Notes: generated from the letters alone by a model not told the origin. Shown: positions 39,664 to 47,415, counted from the first letter of the stretch. The stretch: 64,000 nt of DNA from Noviherbaspirillum malthae (GCF_015352985.1 NZ_JACYXF010000031.1:1-64000); one strand, 5' to 3'. A program made the numbers and translations.

Positions 39664-40686
39664 TCAGGCAATTTGGGTTTCACCGCCGTTGCTGTCTGGC
39701 GTTGATACACCATGCGTGCGAACTCTCTCGCTTTGGTCATCTGTCGATGGTGAATTTGTTGCATTGTCTGATCTTGTTTGACTGTTGGGGTTTTCCGCTG
39801 AGTCAATTCCTTCACTAATTCCGTCATGTGTGCCTCCTTGTGAGTCATCCGGCTTCCGGACGAAAAAAGGTCCCTGATCGGTTTCCTTTCCCAGGACCTC
39901 TTGCCAAAATGCATGGCAAAAATCGTTTTCCGCAGAGGTTGGACTCTCTACGTTATTGAATAATTCCGACGCTTCCTTGCGATCAATCACAAAGCTATGC
40001 GAAGGATAATTTGCTACAAGCGCGTCAAGCATTCCTTCCTTCAGGATCTTGCTACTTGCATTCAGTCGCAACCCATATTCGTGCGCAATACTCATTGCGC
40101 GCTGCATTTCACCAAGTCTGTTTGGATCAATCTGACTATACAGTGGAGCGGCGACGCCGATTGCTACAGATGCAGCCATTTCCCCTGCCAATTTAGTGGA
40201 TAGACGGCTGCCTTTTCTGATTTCCAGCAAGGTATTGTGGAAAGCCATGCGGACTTGGCCTTGAACTACCTCTAGCGCTTGTATGATGTCAAGCCCAGAA
40301 CTGCGCTCAGCCAGCTCGGATGCCTTACTAACTTGGATATCAAGAGGTCCGAGTTCACCGAGATCGCCAATGACAAGCTCGTCTGCACCAATTGCTACTA
40401 AGGTACCAGCGCTCTTACAAAAGCTTGGAATAACTAGCCGAATATTTTTGTAGTGATGCCGTAAGCATCGTGCGATTCGAAAACCTGCTCCTGGATCGCC
40501 GCCCATCGTCGTCAAGATGACCGTACACTTGTCGTACCGCTTCTCTTCTTTGATTGCCATTGTCAAATCAAAGTGCAAGTCACGCGTAATCGTCCGACTG
40601 ATCACAATAATGTCGCGATCAGGACAGCTATGGACGAGCGCTTCGATAGCCTTCGCTTGAGCTATTTCGGCTTCCGATGGTGTCAT
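39664..40686 (-). CDS. SDH-type Clp-fold serine peptidase
   Basis: A 340-residue protein of the Clp/SppA fold, closest to serine-dehydrogenase-type proteinases. It has VILTTMGGDPGAGFRIARCL (oxyanion region), PSFCKSAGTLVAIGADELV (nucleophile Ser92) and GELGPLDIQ. The C-terminal 90 residues are hydrophilic and probably disordered. No membrane helix is seen. No good ribosome site precedes ATG 40686. It is downstream of a ribbon-helix-helix gene and divergent from the ubiquitin-like operon; it may process or remove the Ubl, which is inferred from location alone. Confidence 0.75.
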   Translation of the reverse strand: MTPSEAEIAQAKAIEALVHSCPDRDIIVISRTITRDLHFDLTMAIKEEKRYDKCTVILTTMGGDPGAGFRIARCLRHHYKNIRLVIPSFCKSAGTLVAIGADELVIGDLGELGPLDIQVSKASELAERSSGLDIIQALEVVQGQVRMAFHNTLLEIRKGSRLSTKLAGEMAASVAIGVAAPLYSQIDPNRLGEMQRAMSIAHEYGLRLNASSKILKEGMLDALVANYPSHSFVIDRKEASELFNNVESPTSAENDFCHAFWQEVLGKETDQGPFFVRKPDDSQGGTHDGISEGIDSAENPNSQTRSDNATNSPSTDDQSERVRTHGVSTPDSNGGETQIA

Positions 40687-40861
40687 TATTTACTTATGGA
40701 AATTATTGAAAACGCATCGTAGCAAGGTCTACGAGAACAATCCAGCTCTATTGAACTAGGTGTTGTTTTGACCAAAACGAACGTCAAGTACGCTAGCGTG
40801 CCTTGAAAGACATTACAGATTGAGCATATCAACTACAGGACGAACGTTTTATCAACAACTG

Positions 40862-41068
40862 TCACAGTATCAACAGTTCCGATTTCTCGCTCCGCGCCGC
40901 GTTTTCGATAAAAATCTTATCGCCATTGTCCTGCCGCGTTTCAACTGTTTGATAGAGCTTGAGCGCCTGGCGAATCAATCCTGCCTTACTGATTGACCGT
41001 TTTTCAGATAGAGACTCCAACGCGTCCATTTCAGAGTCTGAAAGAACCAACGTCATTGTTTTCTTCAT
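40862..41068 (-). CDS. Ribbon-helix-helix protein, possible regulator
   Basis: A 68-residue protein that starts MKKTMTLVLSDSEMDALES and continues with SISKAGLIRQALKLYQ, the layout of a CopG/Arc-type ribbon-helix-helix domain. AAGGAG lies ten bases before ATG 41068. It is divergent from the ubiquitin-like operon (184-base spacer) and upstream of the peptidase gene, so it is well placed to repress both transcripts. Confidence 0.7.
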   Translation of the reverse strand: MKKTMTLVLSDSEMDALESLSEKRSISKAGLIRQALKLYQTVETRQDNGDKIFIENAARSEKSELLIL

Positions 41069-41252
41069 GAATCTTGCTCCTTGTAGGTGTTTGATTATAA
41101 GGCACCTCGTTTGAATCTTCAATCACAAATCAACAACACAAGCATTTTTCATGTTTATTTGCTGTTTATTTTTTGTGGTGTTATTATTGATTTACTGCAG
41201 GAATGGTTCCGGCAGGACACAAACACTGTTGCCCCGCCGGGGAGGAGTAATT
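41069..41252. promoter_or_regulatory. Divergent promoter region of the ubiquitin-like island
   Basis: An AT-rich 184-base spacer between the ribbon-helix-helix gene and the Ubl gene, followed by GGGGAGGAG, a strong ribosome site for the Ubl gene. Promoters for both directions must lie here; I cannot assign -35/-10 boxes with certainty. Confidence 0.45.
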
Positions 41253-41765
41253 ATGAAACGCGAAATATTTCTAGATGGACAACAATTCAACGATATCCAA
41301 AGCATCACTGTTCCCGACGATGGGACGGTCCACGATATTGTCCAAGAAGCTGCAAAAATCATGGGCATCCCGCCGGAGTCACTACGCGTTTTTGAGGAGG
41401 ATGCAGAAACGCCATTGCCGCTTGATAAGTCACTCAAAGGTAAGAATGATGATGAAATCACGCATCATGTAAATCAAGCTGAACGGATGACCGTGACAGT
41501 TAATTACCAGCAGTATCAAAAGGTAAAGAACTTTTCGCCGGCAGCCCGGATTCAGGTCATTCTTGATTGGGCAGTCAGTGCAGATGGGTTCAACATAGAC
41601 GCGGCAACAGCTCCAGAGATGGAACTGGCATTAACAAAGAATCCAGCAGAGGAAATCCCACGTGCCGCTCATGTCGGCCGGTATGTACATGGTCCTGACC
41701 ATGCCGTTGTATTTGATCTCATACGTGGTGTGATCGCGAACGGGGCGTTGGCGTGGATCCGCTGA
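41253..41765 (+). CDS. Tandem ubiquitin-like protein (Bil/Bub-type Ubl)
   Basis: A 170-residue protein with what looks like two beta-grasp modules: residues 1-77 (MKREIFLDGQQFNDI opening, VHDIVQEAAKIMGI helix, DDEITHHV end) and 78-164 (MTVTVNYQQYQKV opening, GRYVHGPDHAVVFDLIRG end). The C-terminus reads GVIANG-ALAWIR: Gly164 is followed by six residues. Ubl proteins are activated at an exposed C-terminal Gly, so a peptidase would have to remove this tail. It is first in the Ubl-E2-JAB-E1 operon and its end overlaps the E2 start by 13 bases. The assignment rests on context as much as on fold. Confidence 0.7.
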   Translation: MKREIFLDGQQFNDIQSITVPDDGTVHDIVQEAAKIMGIPPESLRVFEEDAETPLPLDKSLKGKNDDEITHHVNQAERMTVTVNYQQYQKVKNFSPAARIQVILDWAVSADGFNIDAATAPEMELALTKNPAEEIPRAAHVGRYVHGPDHAVVFDLIRGVIANGALAWIR

Positions 41766-42247
41766 CTATCGCTCAGGCCGCAGTAGAAGCTGAACTTGCG
41801 GCCCCCTCTTTCCGATTGGGAGTAAAGAGAAGGCGTTGGCGTTTATTGAAAATGGAGTTTCCGTACCTTTTCATTGAGGTGTCGGGTGTGACTTCGGATG
41901 GGGCTCACACTGCATTTTCCTTTCGCTTTCTCGTTGACCAATTCCCTGTCACCCCACCTGATGTTCGCTGCTGGGATATGGATGCGAATACGACGCTCCC
42001 ACCGGATCGCCGCCCAAAGGGACCGCCAAGGACTGCCGAGGCGTTCAAAGAATGGGGATATGGCGTGTATCGTCCCTGGGACCGTCATGGAATCAGCCAC
42101 AATAACTGGATGACTGATCACCCACATCTGGCATGGCATGCACGCCGTAGTTTGACGTTTATTCTTGAGGACCTTCATGAACTTCTTAATCCGTATCCTG
42201 CAAAGCCTGTTTCGCCAGACGCCGCCTCCACTTCGTCTGCAATGTAG
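41753..42247 (+). CDS. E2-like (UBC-fold) protein without canonical catalytic Cys
   Basis: A 164-residue protein starting at GTG inside the end of the Ubl gene. It has the UBC-type core: EFPYLFIEVSGV, FRFLVDQFPVTPPDVRCW (the yPxxPP strand) and a closing helix SLTFILEDLHELLNPYP. The loop region that normally carries the catalytic Cys reads GVYRPWDRHGISHNNWMTDHP and has none. The only cysteine is Cys73, right after the PP motif, on the core strand. Ser115 or another nucleophile may form an oxyester, or the protein may be a scaffold. It is overlapped 71 bases by the JAB gene. Confidence 0.7.
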   Translation: MDPLTIAQAAVEAELAAPSFRLGVKRRRWRLLKMEFPYLFIEVSGVTSDGAHTAFSFRFLVDQFPVTPPDVRCWDMDANTTLPPDRRPKGPPRTAEAFKEWGYGVYRPWDRHGISHNNWMTDHPHLAWHARRSLTFILEDLHELLNPYPAKPVSPDAASTSSAM

Positions 42248-42695
42248 CGCTGTGGTATGGCGCTCCGGCGTCACTGAACTTCGTCGCCGTACCCGAGGCC
42301 GTCAGGAAAGCGGGGCGTTTCTCCTCGGTCGCCGTAACGGCGAAGTGCGCGTCATCCATGATTTCCTATTTTATGATGACATCGATCCACAGTGCTTTCG
42401 ACGTGGCATTGTTGAGTTTAACGGTCGATATCTTGGGAAGGTTTGGGAAATATGTCGCGAAAGGCAGCTAGAGGTCGTCGCAGACGTGCATGTCCACCCT
42501 GGTAGCAGCCACCAAAGCGAAAGCGATAAGAACAATCCCATCATTGCAGAGGTTGGTCACCTCGCATTAATTCTGCCAAATTTTGCGCGTGACACCTGTC
42601 TACCTGGCCACATCGGCATGTACGAATATCACGGGGCATGTAGTTGGACAAGCCATAGCCATCTGGGCAACCGTTTTTTTGAGGTCACAGCATGA
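42177..42695 (+). CDS. JAB/JAMM metallopeptidase (deubiquitinase-like)
   Basis: A 172-residue peptidase with all JAMM ligands: Glu44 in RQESGAFLLG, His105 and His107 in ADVHVHPGS, and Asp117 in SESD. It should cleave isopeptide or C-terminal peptide bonds of the Ubl. The start at ATG 42177 is chosen because GAGG precedes it; it overlaps the end of the E2 gene. Its stop overlaps the E1 start (ATGA). It is a candidate for trimming the ALAWIR tail of the Ubl, for removing the Ubl from targets, or both. Confidence 0.88.
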   Translation: MNFLIRILQSLFRQTPPPLRLQCSAVVWRSGVTELRRRTRGRQESGAFLLGRRNGEVRVIHDFLFYDDIDPQCFRRGIVEFNGRYLGKVWEICRERQLEVVADVHVHPGSSHQSESDKNNPIIAEVGHLALILPNFARDTCLPGHIGMYEYHGACSWTSHSHLGNRFFEVTA

Positions 42696-44056
42696 ATCAT
42701 GAACTGAATTCGGAGCGATCAAGGTTGCGAAATTTGTTAATGCGCACAAAGAATCTTGAGCTCCATGAAGCCGAGCGCTGCTTGGAAACTGCGGTGATCT
42801 CAGTGCACGTATCCGCTCACGCCGCGACTACCCGTGCAGGACAGCATGCTGCTCTCACGGCTATCATTCTTGCCACTCGCTGCTTCGGAGAAGTTCGAGT
42901 GTCCGGCGCTGTCGATACGGACCTAATCGTGTCTAACTTTCCACTAGGAAGAACCATTAGACAGGTTGGTCTTACCATCGGAGCGAAATTTGAACTTATT
43001 CCCACATGCCGTACAGTAGCTGTCGGCGGCGCTTCGGAAATAAGTTCAGATCTTCCATGTATTCAGGCTGTCTGGGATGGCTGGCATGCACGCACTATCC
43101 CTGGGTATGCCACAACGCCGATTGGGCGGTCGGATATCGCCCTTGCTGGCATCACTGCTGCGGCATTATCGATTGGCCAGGCGTTTTCAGCAGAGATAGG
43201 TGATGCCACGGCTGGGAGGCGGCAACAGCATATCAATCTTTGGGAACCGGGCTTCAATAGTACAACTGATACTGGACCTTCATCGTATGTTTTGCCAGAT
43301 GCCTTATGGCTTATCGGCTTGGGCAATCTTGGGCAAGCTTACCTATGGTGCCTGTCTTCACTCGCTTATCAGGACCGGGCTGCAATGAAGTTATATCTGC
43401 AGGATTTTGACCGTATTGGTAAAGAAAACTGGGGAACCTCGGTGCTTGTGGAAAAGGGCCGATACGGCATGCTTAAAACGAAAGCAGCAGAAGAGTGGGC
43501 CGAGACTGTCGGATTTTCCGTTTTTCGGATCGATCGTCTCCTTGATCCAAATTTGCATCGTACTGTACACGAGCCGGCTATCGCCTTGGCTGGGCTTGAT
43601 AAGATTGCACCACGTCGGATTCTCGGGAATACAGGTTTCGAATACGTCATTGATGCTGGCCTCGGTATGGGGACACGCGACTTTCGGCAATTTCGCATCA
43701 ATGTCTTCGATGATACATTTAATCCAGAGACTCATTTCGATGGTGTCGAAGATCGGGGCCGCCAGGAATTTGAACGCACTCTGCAGTTACCTGCTTACCA
43801 GGCTCACCGCGCTGCGAGTAAAGACGGCGGGTGTGGTACTCTCATATTGGCACAACAACCGATCGTCGTGCCATTCGTCAGCATGGTTGCTGCATCAGTA
43901 GCAGTAACGCAGGCAATTCGAATTGCATCAATGCAGGCGCCTGCTCGGACGGTCGTTGGCACATTAGACGATTTGAGGAATCTACGTGTGACTCCCGGAG
44001 CGGCACAACAGCGCCCAACAGTTGGCTATTTGCCGTCTTTACGGGGTGCCCATTGA
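42692..44056 (+). CDS. ThiF/E1-like Ubl-activating enzyme with N-terminal extension
   Basis: A 454-residue protein. Residues about 1-195 form an extra domain I do not recognise. Residues 200-430 are a ThiF/E1 adenylation fold: ALWLIGLGNLGQA (Gly-rich loop, residues 209-214), LYLQDFDRIGKENWG (Asp238, Asp240, Asn246), MLKTKAAEEW (Lys262/Lys264) and EYVIDAGLG (Asp321), with VVPFVSMVAASVAVTQAIRI at the end. The usual Arg after the Asn is missing (ENWGTS). Cys391 (GGCGT) is the best Cys for an Ubl thioester. It closes the four-gene operon. Confidence 0.85.
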   Translation: MNHELNSERSRLRNLLMRTKNLELHEAERCLETAVISVHVSAHAATTRAGQHAALTAIILATRCFGEVRVSGAVDTDLIVSNFPLGRTIRQVGLTIGAKFELIPTCRTVAVGGASEISSDLPCIQAVWDGWHARTIPGYATTPIGRSDIALAGITAAALSIGQAFSAEIGDATAGRRQQHINLWEPGFNSTTDTGPSSYVLPDALWLIGLGNLGQAYLWCLSSLAYQDRAAMKLYLQDFDRIGKENWGTSVLVEKGRYGMLKTKAAEEWAETVGFSVFRIDRLLDPNLHRTVHEPAIALAGLDKIAPRRILGNTGFEYVIDAGLGMGTRDFRQFRINVFDDTFNPETHFDGVEDRGRQEFERTLQLPAYQAHRAASKDGGCGTLILAQQPIVVPFVSMVAASVAVTQAIRIASMQAPARTVVGTLDDLRNLRVTPGAAQQRPTVGYLPSLRGAH

Positions 44057-44237
44057 CTGGATTAGTATACGTTACGGCAGATGAGGAAACTGCTTATCGT
44101 ATAACGTGCAAGACTGGATATCGATGATTGGTCAAAGAGAGCTGATGTTGCTAGTCTGCTCGGGTTGCTAAAAATGTGCAGGAATATCGGCTCGCCTTTT
44201 TTGCCAATCGTCCTCTTTCCGGCCGCAAACTATATGA

Positions 44238-44843
44238 TCATAATTTATTGAGGATAGGCCTGAAGTATCCTTTTATACAAGCCGTTGTACGCACACATAT
44301 CTGAATGTGGTTTTGAGCACGAAAGCCAGCGCCTTCATAGACCGGGCTTCCTTCAAGAAAAGGACCTCGAATCGAATCGTACTCTGGCAGGCCAGATTTA
44401 CTGCGCAGCCCGTGTAGAGCATTCACCACCGCACAATCCAATTTGCGTCCGGCTTTATCCGGTGTAGCTCCAACATTACGTGGCATTTCTTCACCAGAAC
44501 TTGCCATTAGCGCTTTAAGAGAAGCGTGTGCCTGCGTGAGTTGTGCAAGAGAATTAGAATCGAAAAGATCAAGGCAGTGGCGCAGGTCAAGAATAGCCCC
44601 TAATACGAATGACTTTTTGATTTTCCCATCAGCCTTCCGTTGCTCGGCCCATTCAAAAGCACGTCGTGGGTTGCCTTCCCAAAAATAAATCCCATGCCCG
44701 AGCCAGTCATGCTCTTTCTCTGACTGATTTAGATGGAGTCCAGTTTGTCGAAGGATGGCTTCTCCTGTTTCCTCATCACAGCCATGAAATCCCAAGATGA
44801 AGCTAGGCTGGTACTCGTAAAGAGCCCACTCTGAACCAGTCAT
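44238..44843 (-). CDS. ADP-ribosyltransferase-like protein, probable toxin
   Basis: A 201-residue protein. ILGFHGCDEETG and WLGHGIYFWEGNPRRAFEWA resemble the first two conserved parts of ADP-ribosyltransferase folds (the H/R-G and Y-F/W regions seen in DUF3990-like enzymes). Further conserved-looking blocks are RKLDCAVVNALHGL, EYDSIRGPFLEG and NHIQICVR. Catalytic Glu/Gln assignment is uncertain. It is four bases downstream of a small gene on the same strand, the usual layout of an antitoxin-toxin pair. It converges on the ubiquitin-like operon. Confidence 0.6.
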   Translation of the reverse strand: MTGSEWALYEYQPSFILGFHGCDEETGEAILRQTGLHLNQSEKEHDWLGHGIYFWEGNPRRAFEWAEQRKADGKIKKSFVLGAILDLRHCLDLFDSNSLAQLTQAHASLKALMASSGEEMPRNVGATPDKAGRKLDCAVVNALHGLRSKSGLPEYDSIRGPFLEGSPVYEGAGFRAQNHIQICVRTTACIKGYFRPILNKL

Positions 44844-44846
44844 TTT

Positions 44847-45059
44847 TCAATTTCGCAAATCGAGTGCTAAATTGTTATTCTCATCAAGAATACCCGCACT
44901 GCGGAGAAACTGACGTGCATCGTCAGGATTTTGGCGCATTTGATCGGTTAATTGGCGCATGCGATCTAACTCTTCCTGCGGAGTCAGTTCACGCCGCCTT
45001 TCAAAGGTTCGCAAAACGTTACCTACCGTTACCGTTTGGCAATTTTGTTCTCTATCCAT
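44847..45059 (-). CDS. Small protein upstream of ART-like gene, possible antitoxin
   Basis: A 70-residue charged helical protein (MDREQNCQTVTVGNVLR; LTPQEELDRMRQLTDQMRQN) with no membrane segment. It is followed after three bases by the ADP-ribosyltransferase-like gene. Its ATG overlaps the stop of a short upstream frame (TAATG). Antitoxin function is inferred from order and size only. Confidence 0.6.
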   Translation of the reverse strand: MDREQNCQTVTVGNVLRTFERRRELTPQEELDRMRQLTDQMRQNPDDARQFLRSAGILDENNNLALDLRN

Positions 45060-45169
45060 TATTCACCCTTTGCATCAAGTACAAACCCACCGCTTTCTGG
45101 AACTACAGATTCTATAGGAACATATAGCTTTAGAACCCCTTTTTCAAAAATAAATTCTTTTTTGTTCAA
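45059..45169 (-). CDS. Possible micro-ORF coupled to the small antitoxin-like gene
   Basis: A frame that stays open from about 45280 and ends with VVPESGGFVLDAKGE at TAA 45059-45061, overlapping the next ATG. The only usual start is TTG 45169 (36 codons); AAAGGAG occurs further upstream but before an ATT codon. The coding-like sequence and the TAATG junction make it worth keeping, but the start is unresolved and it may be a decayed gene. Confidence 0.25.
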   Translation of the reverse strand: MNKKEFIFEKGVLKLYVPIESVVPESGGFVLDAKGE

Positions 45170-45266
45170 TTTATGTTTTTTTCTTGTTGATCTTCTTGCA
45201 GAAGTAAACTGACGAGTATGGCTTAGCGCAATCTCCTTTTGTTTGTTCTTATAAGCGTCCAGCCTG

Positions 45267-45764
45267 CTATTGCTGGCCGCCTTGGGTACCAGTCACCGCC
45301 CTCAAGTAGCTATCATAGGCCTCATTCTCGATATCGTACTGTACCCGACTGATCATGTAATCAACCGGAGTCTTGCCTTCAATCAAAAGGCCTTCATCAA
45401 TCATCTGTTTCGTCACGCTGTATGCATAACCTCCGACGCGCCGGTGATTCTGGTCGATTGGATAAAGTGTCAGCTCGCTGCCAGCATCCATCTGGACGAT
45501 GTGCACGGTCTTACCCTTGTGCGTAATGGTCTTCTTAACCTCGAACGGTGTTGGCACACGTAAGAGGGCGTCTTGATAGCCTTTTGCGTCCTTGATATTG
45601 AGCCACGTGTTGAGCTCGGTGAAATTGCCTTGACCAACTGCCGCGATCAGGTGCGCCATGGTGGAAACTACGTCTTGCCGACTGACTGCGCCGGAGCGGA
45701 TGAAATCGTAGAGACGACCGATTGCGGCGTCGGTTTGGTCATGTTGGGCGTCTGTGAGAGGCAT
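45267..45764 (-). CDS. Hypothetical protein, 165 aa
   Basis: A soluble protein with an AAGGA ribosome site seven bases before ATG 45764. It contains TAAIGRLYDFI-like DAAIGRLYDFIRSG at the N-terminus and ITHKGKTVHIVQMDAGSELTLY in the centre. I do not recognise the family. It is upstream of the ART-like pair on the same strand, with a 207-base gap to the next certain gene. Confidence 0.6.
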   Translation of the reverse strand: MPLTDAQHDQTDAAIGRLYDFIRSGAVSRQDVVSTMAHLIAAVGQGNFTELNTWLNIKDAKGYQDALLRVPTPFEVKKTITHKGKTVHIVQMDAGSELTLYPIDQNHRRVGGYAYSVTKQMIDEGLLIEGKTPVDYMISRVQYDIENEAYDSYLRAVTGTQGGQQ

Positions 45765-45935
45765 AGTGATCCTTTATTGTTGTTGAGCTAATCATAGCAG
45801 GCTCGTCTTTCCGTTTTGCAAGAGTAGTGGACCAAGTCGGCGTTAAAACTTAAAGCGGTCCAGCGGTAACGCGACATTGGAGGCCTGCTGTTATGGGAGG
45901 TTCCGATGTCCGAAGAGCTGCGTCTTCAATTCGGA

Positions 45936-45967
45936 GTAAGCGTACTCTACGCGCATTTTAGTGCAAT
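45936..45967 (+). repeat. IS66-type end-like repeat, copy A
   Basis: GTAAGCGTACTCTACGCGCA then TTTTAGTGCA. It shares the pattern GTAAGCGTACTTxxCGCGCA-TTTTAATGCGG with three further copies in the window. IS66-family elements begin GTAA, so this is probably an old IS end. It is about 115 bases upstream of the IS110-family transposase. Confidence 0.5.
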
Positions 45968-46052
45968 GGGATGGACGCCCCCACCCGAAACGGCATCGAA
46001 TGTGCCAAAGTGGAAGTGTCAACCAGCCACTTAAACCGAGGGGAGCGTCACC

Positions 46053-47075
46053 ATGAAGATTACGACAATTGGCATTGATCTGGCAAAGAACGTGTTTCAA
46101 CTGCATGGCGTGGATGCACAAGGTAAAACGGTTCTCCGAAAGCAGCTCAAGCGCGAGCAAATGGCGGCGTTCTTCGTCAACCTGCCGTCGTGTCTGCTCG
46201 GCATGGAGGCGTGTGGTAGCGCGCATTACTGGGCGCGTAAGCTGCAGGCGCTGGGCCATACGGTAAAGCTGATGGCGCCACAGTTCGTCAAGCCCTATGT
46301 CAAGACTAACAAGAACGACGCGGCCGATGCCCAAGCGATCTGCGAAGCGGTCACCCGGCCGAGCATGCGGTTTGTACCGATAAAGAATGTCGAGCAGCAG
46401 GCGGTGCTGGCGCTGCATCGGGTGCGGCAAGGAATGGTCAAAGCGCGTACCGCACAGGGCAATCAGATTCGAGGGCTATTGAGTGAATTCGGGTTGATCA
46501 TTCCGGTGGGCATAGCTCACCTTTCTGGGCGTGTACCGGCACTGCTTGAGCAGACTGGTGATCAATTGCCAGCTGTGTTTCGGCAACTGGTGCAGCGCAT
46601 GCTCGATCATCTCCAGGAACTGGATCGACAGGTTGGCGAACTGGAAGTGCAGATCCAAATGTGGCATCGTTCCAATGCTCTCAGCCGTAGGCTAGAGCAA
46701 ATTCCGGGCATCGGGCCGATTACAGCCAGTGCGTTGATTGCGTCCATAGGTGATGCAAAGAACTTCGCCAATGGCAGACAACTGGCAGCCTGGCTTGGGT
46801 TAGTTCCACGGCAGCACTCGACGGGTGGCAAATCGAATCTGTTAGGCATTAGCAAGCGCGGCGATAGCTATCTACATACCTTGCTTATTCACGGGGCCAG
46901 GGCTGTGATTCGGCATGCCGAACGCCGGGTCAACGCGTATGGATGGCTGAAGAATCTTCTGGCTCGGCGACATAAGAACGTGGCAGCGGTCGCATTGGCA
47001 AACAAGAATGCGCGAACAGTTTGGGCGCTGTTGGTACACGACAGGCAGTACCGAGTTGATTATGCTGGCGCATAA
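46053..47075 (+). CDS. IS110-family (IS1111-type) transposase
   Basis: A 340-residue DEDD transposase. N-terminal catalytic block IGIDLAKNVFQLHGVD (Asp9), GMEACGSAHYWAR (Glu) and NKNDAADAQAI (two Asp); C-terminal Tnp_20 domain with IPGIGPITASALIASIGD and Ser-containing LVPRQHSTGGKS. The frame is complete. IS110-type elements have no classical long inverted repeats or reliable target duplications, so I cannot set element ends. It bounds the ubiquitin-like island on the right. Confidence 0.93.
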   Translation: MKITTIGIDLAKNVFQLHGVDAQGKTVLRKQLKREQMAAFFVNLPSCLLGMEACGSAHYWARKLQALGHTVKLMAPQFVKPYVKTNKNDAADAQAICEAVTRPSMRFVPIKNVEQQAVLALHRVRQGMVKARTAQGNQIRGLLSEFGLIIPVGIAHLSGRVPALLEQTGDQLPAVFRQLVQRMLDHLQELDRQVGELEVQIQMWHRSNALSRRLEQIPGIGPITASALIASIGDAKNFANGRQLAAWLGLVPRQHSTGGKSNLLGISKRGDSYLHTLLIHGARAVIRHAERRVNAYGWLKNLLARRHKNVAAVALANKNARTVWALLVHDRQYRVDYAGA

Positions 47076-47415
47076 TCAGCTCGGCTCAGCAAAGGCTCGT
47101 AGGTGGTAGCAACAACCGGCAGTTGATTCCAGCGATTGCACAGGCAATCATGAAGTGATGGCAAACCAGGTAAGACCGTGGTTGGCAAAACCCTAGAAAC
47201 CGCTGCACGAAAAGTGCGATAGTGCGATTGAGGAGCCAGCCAGCATATCCCATCAGGGACAGTGGCAAAGCGCTACAGACAAAGTCCGAATGTACGGGTG
47301 CAATCTTTACCTTCGCGTCATCATGGATCGAGAGCTTGGCAAATCGGGGGCGTCCATGTACGGTTTCCTTCGAATTTTCCCTTTTGTTTCAATGGCGTAC
47401 TGCTTTGATATTGTC
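47076..47415. other. IS110 right flank, no gene recognised
   Basis: About 340 bases between the IS110-type transposase and the broken recombinase. It probably contains the right end of the IS110-type element. Nothing else was recognised. Confidence 0.4.

Noticed and set aside
46053-47075. IS110-type transposase as an active part of the defence island
   Set aside because: It is a standard IS110/IS1111 transposase and needs no role in the system beyond mobility.
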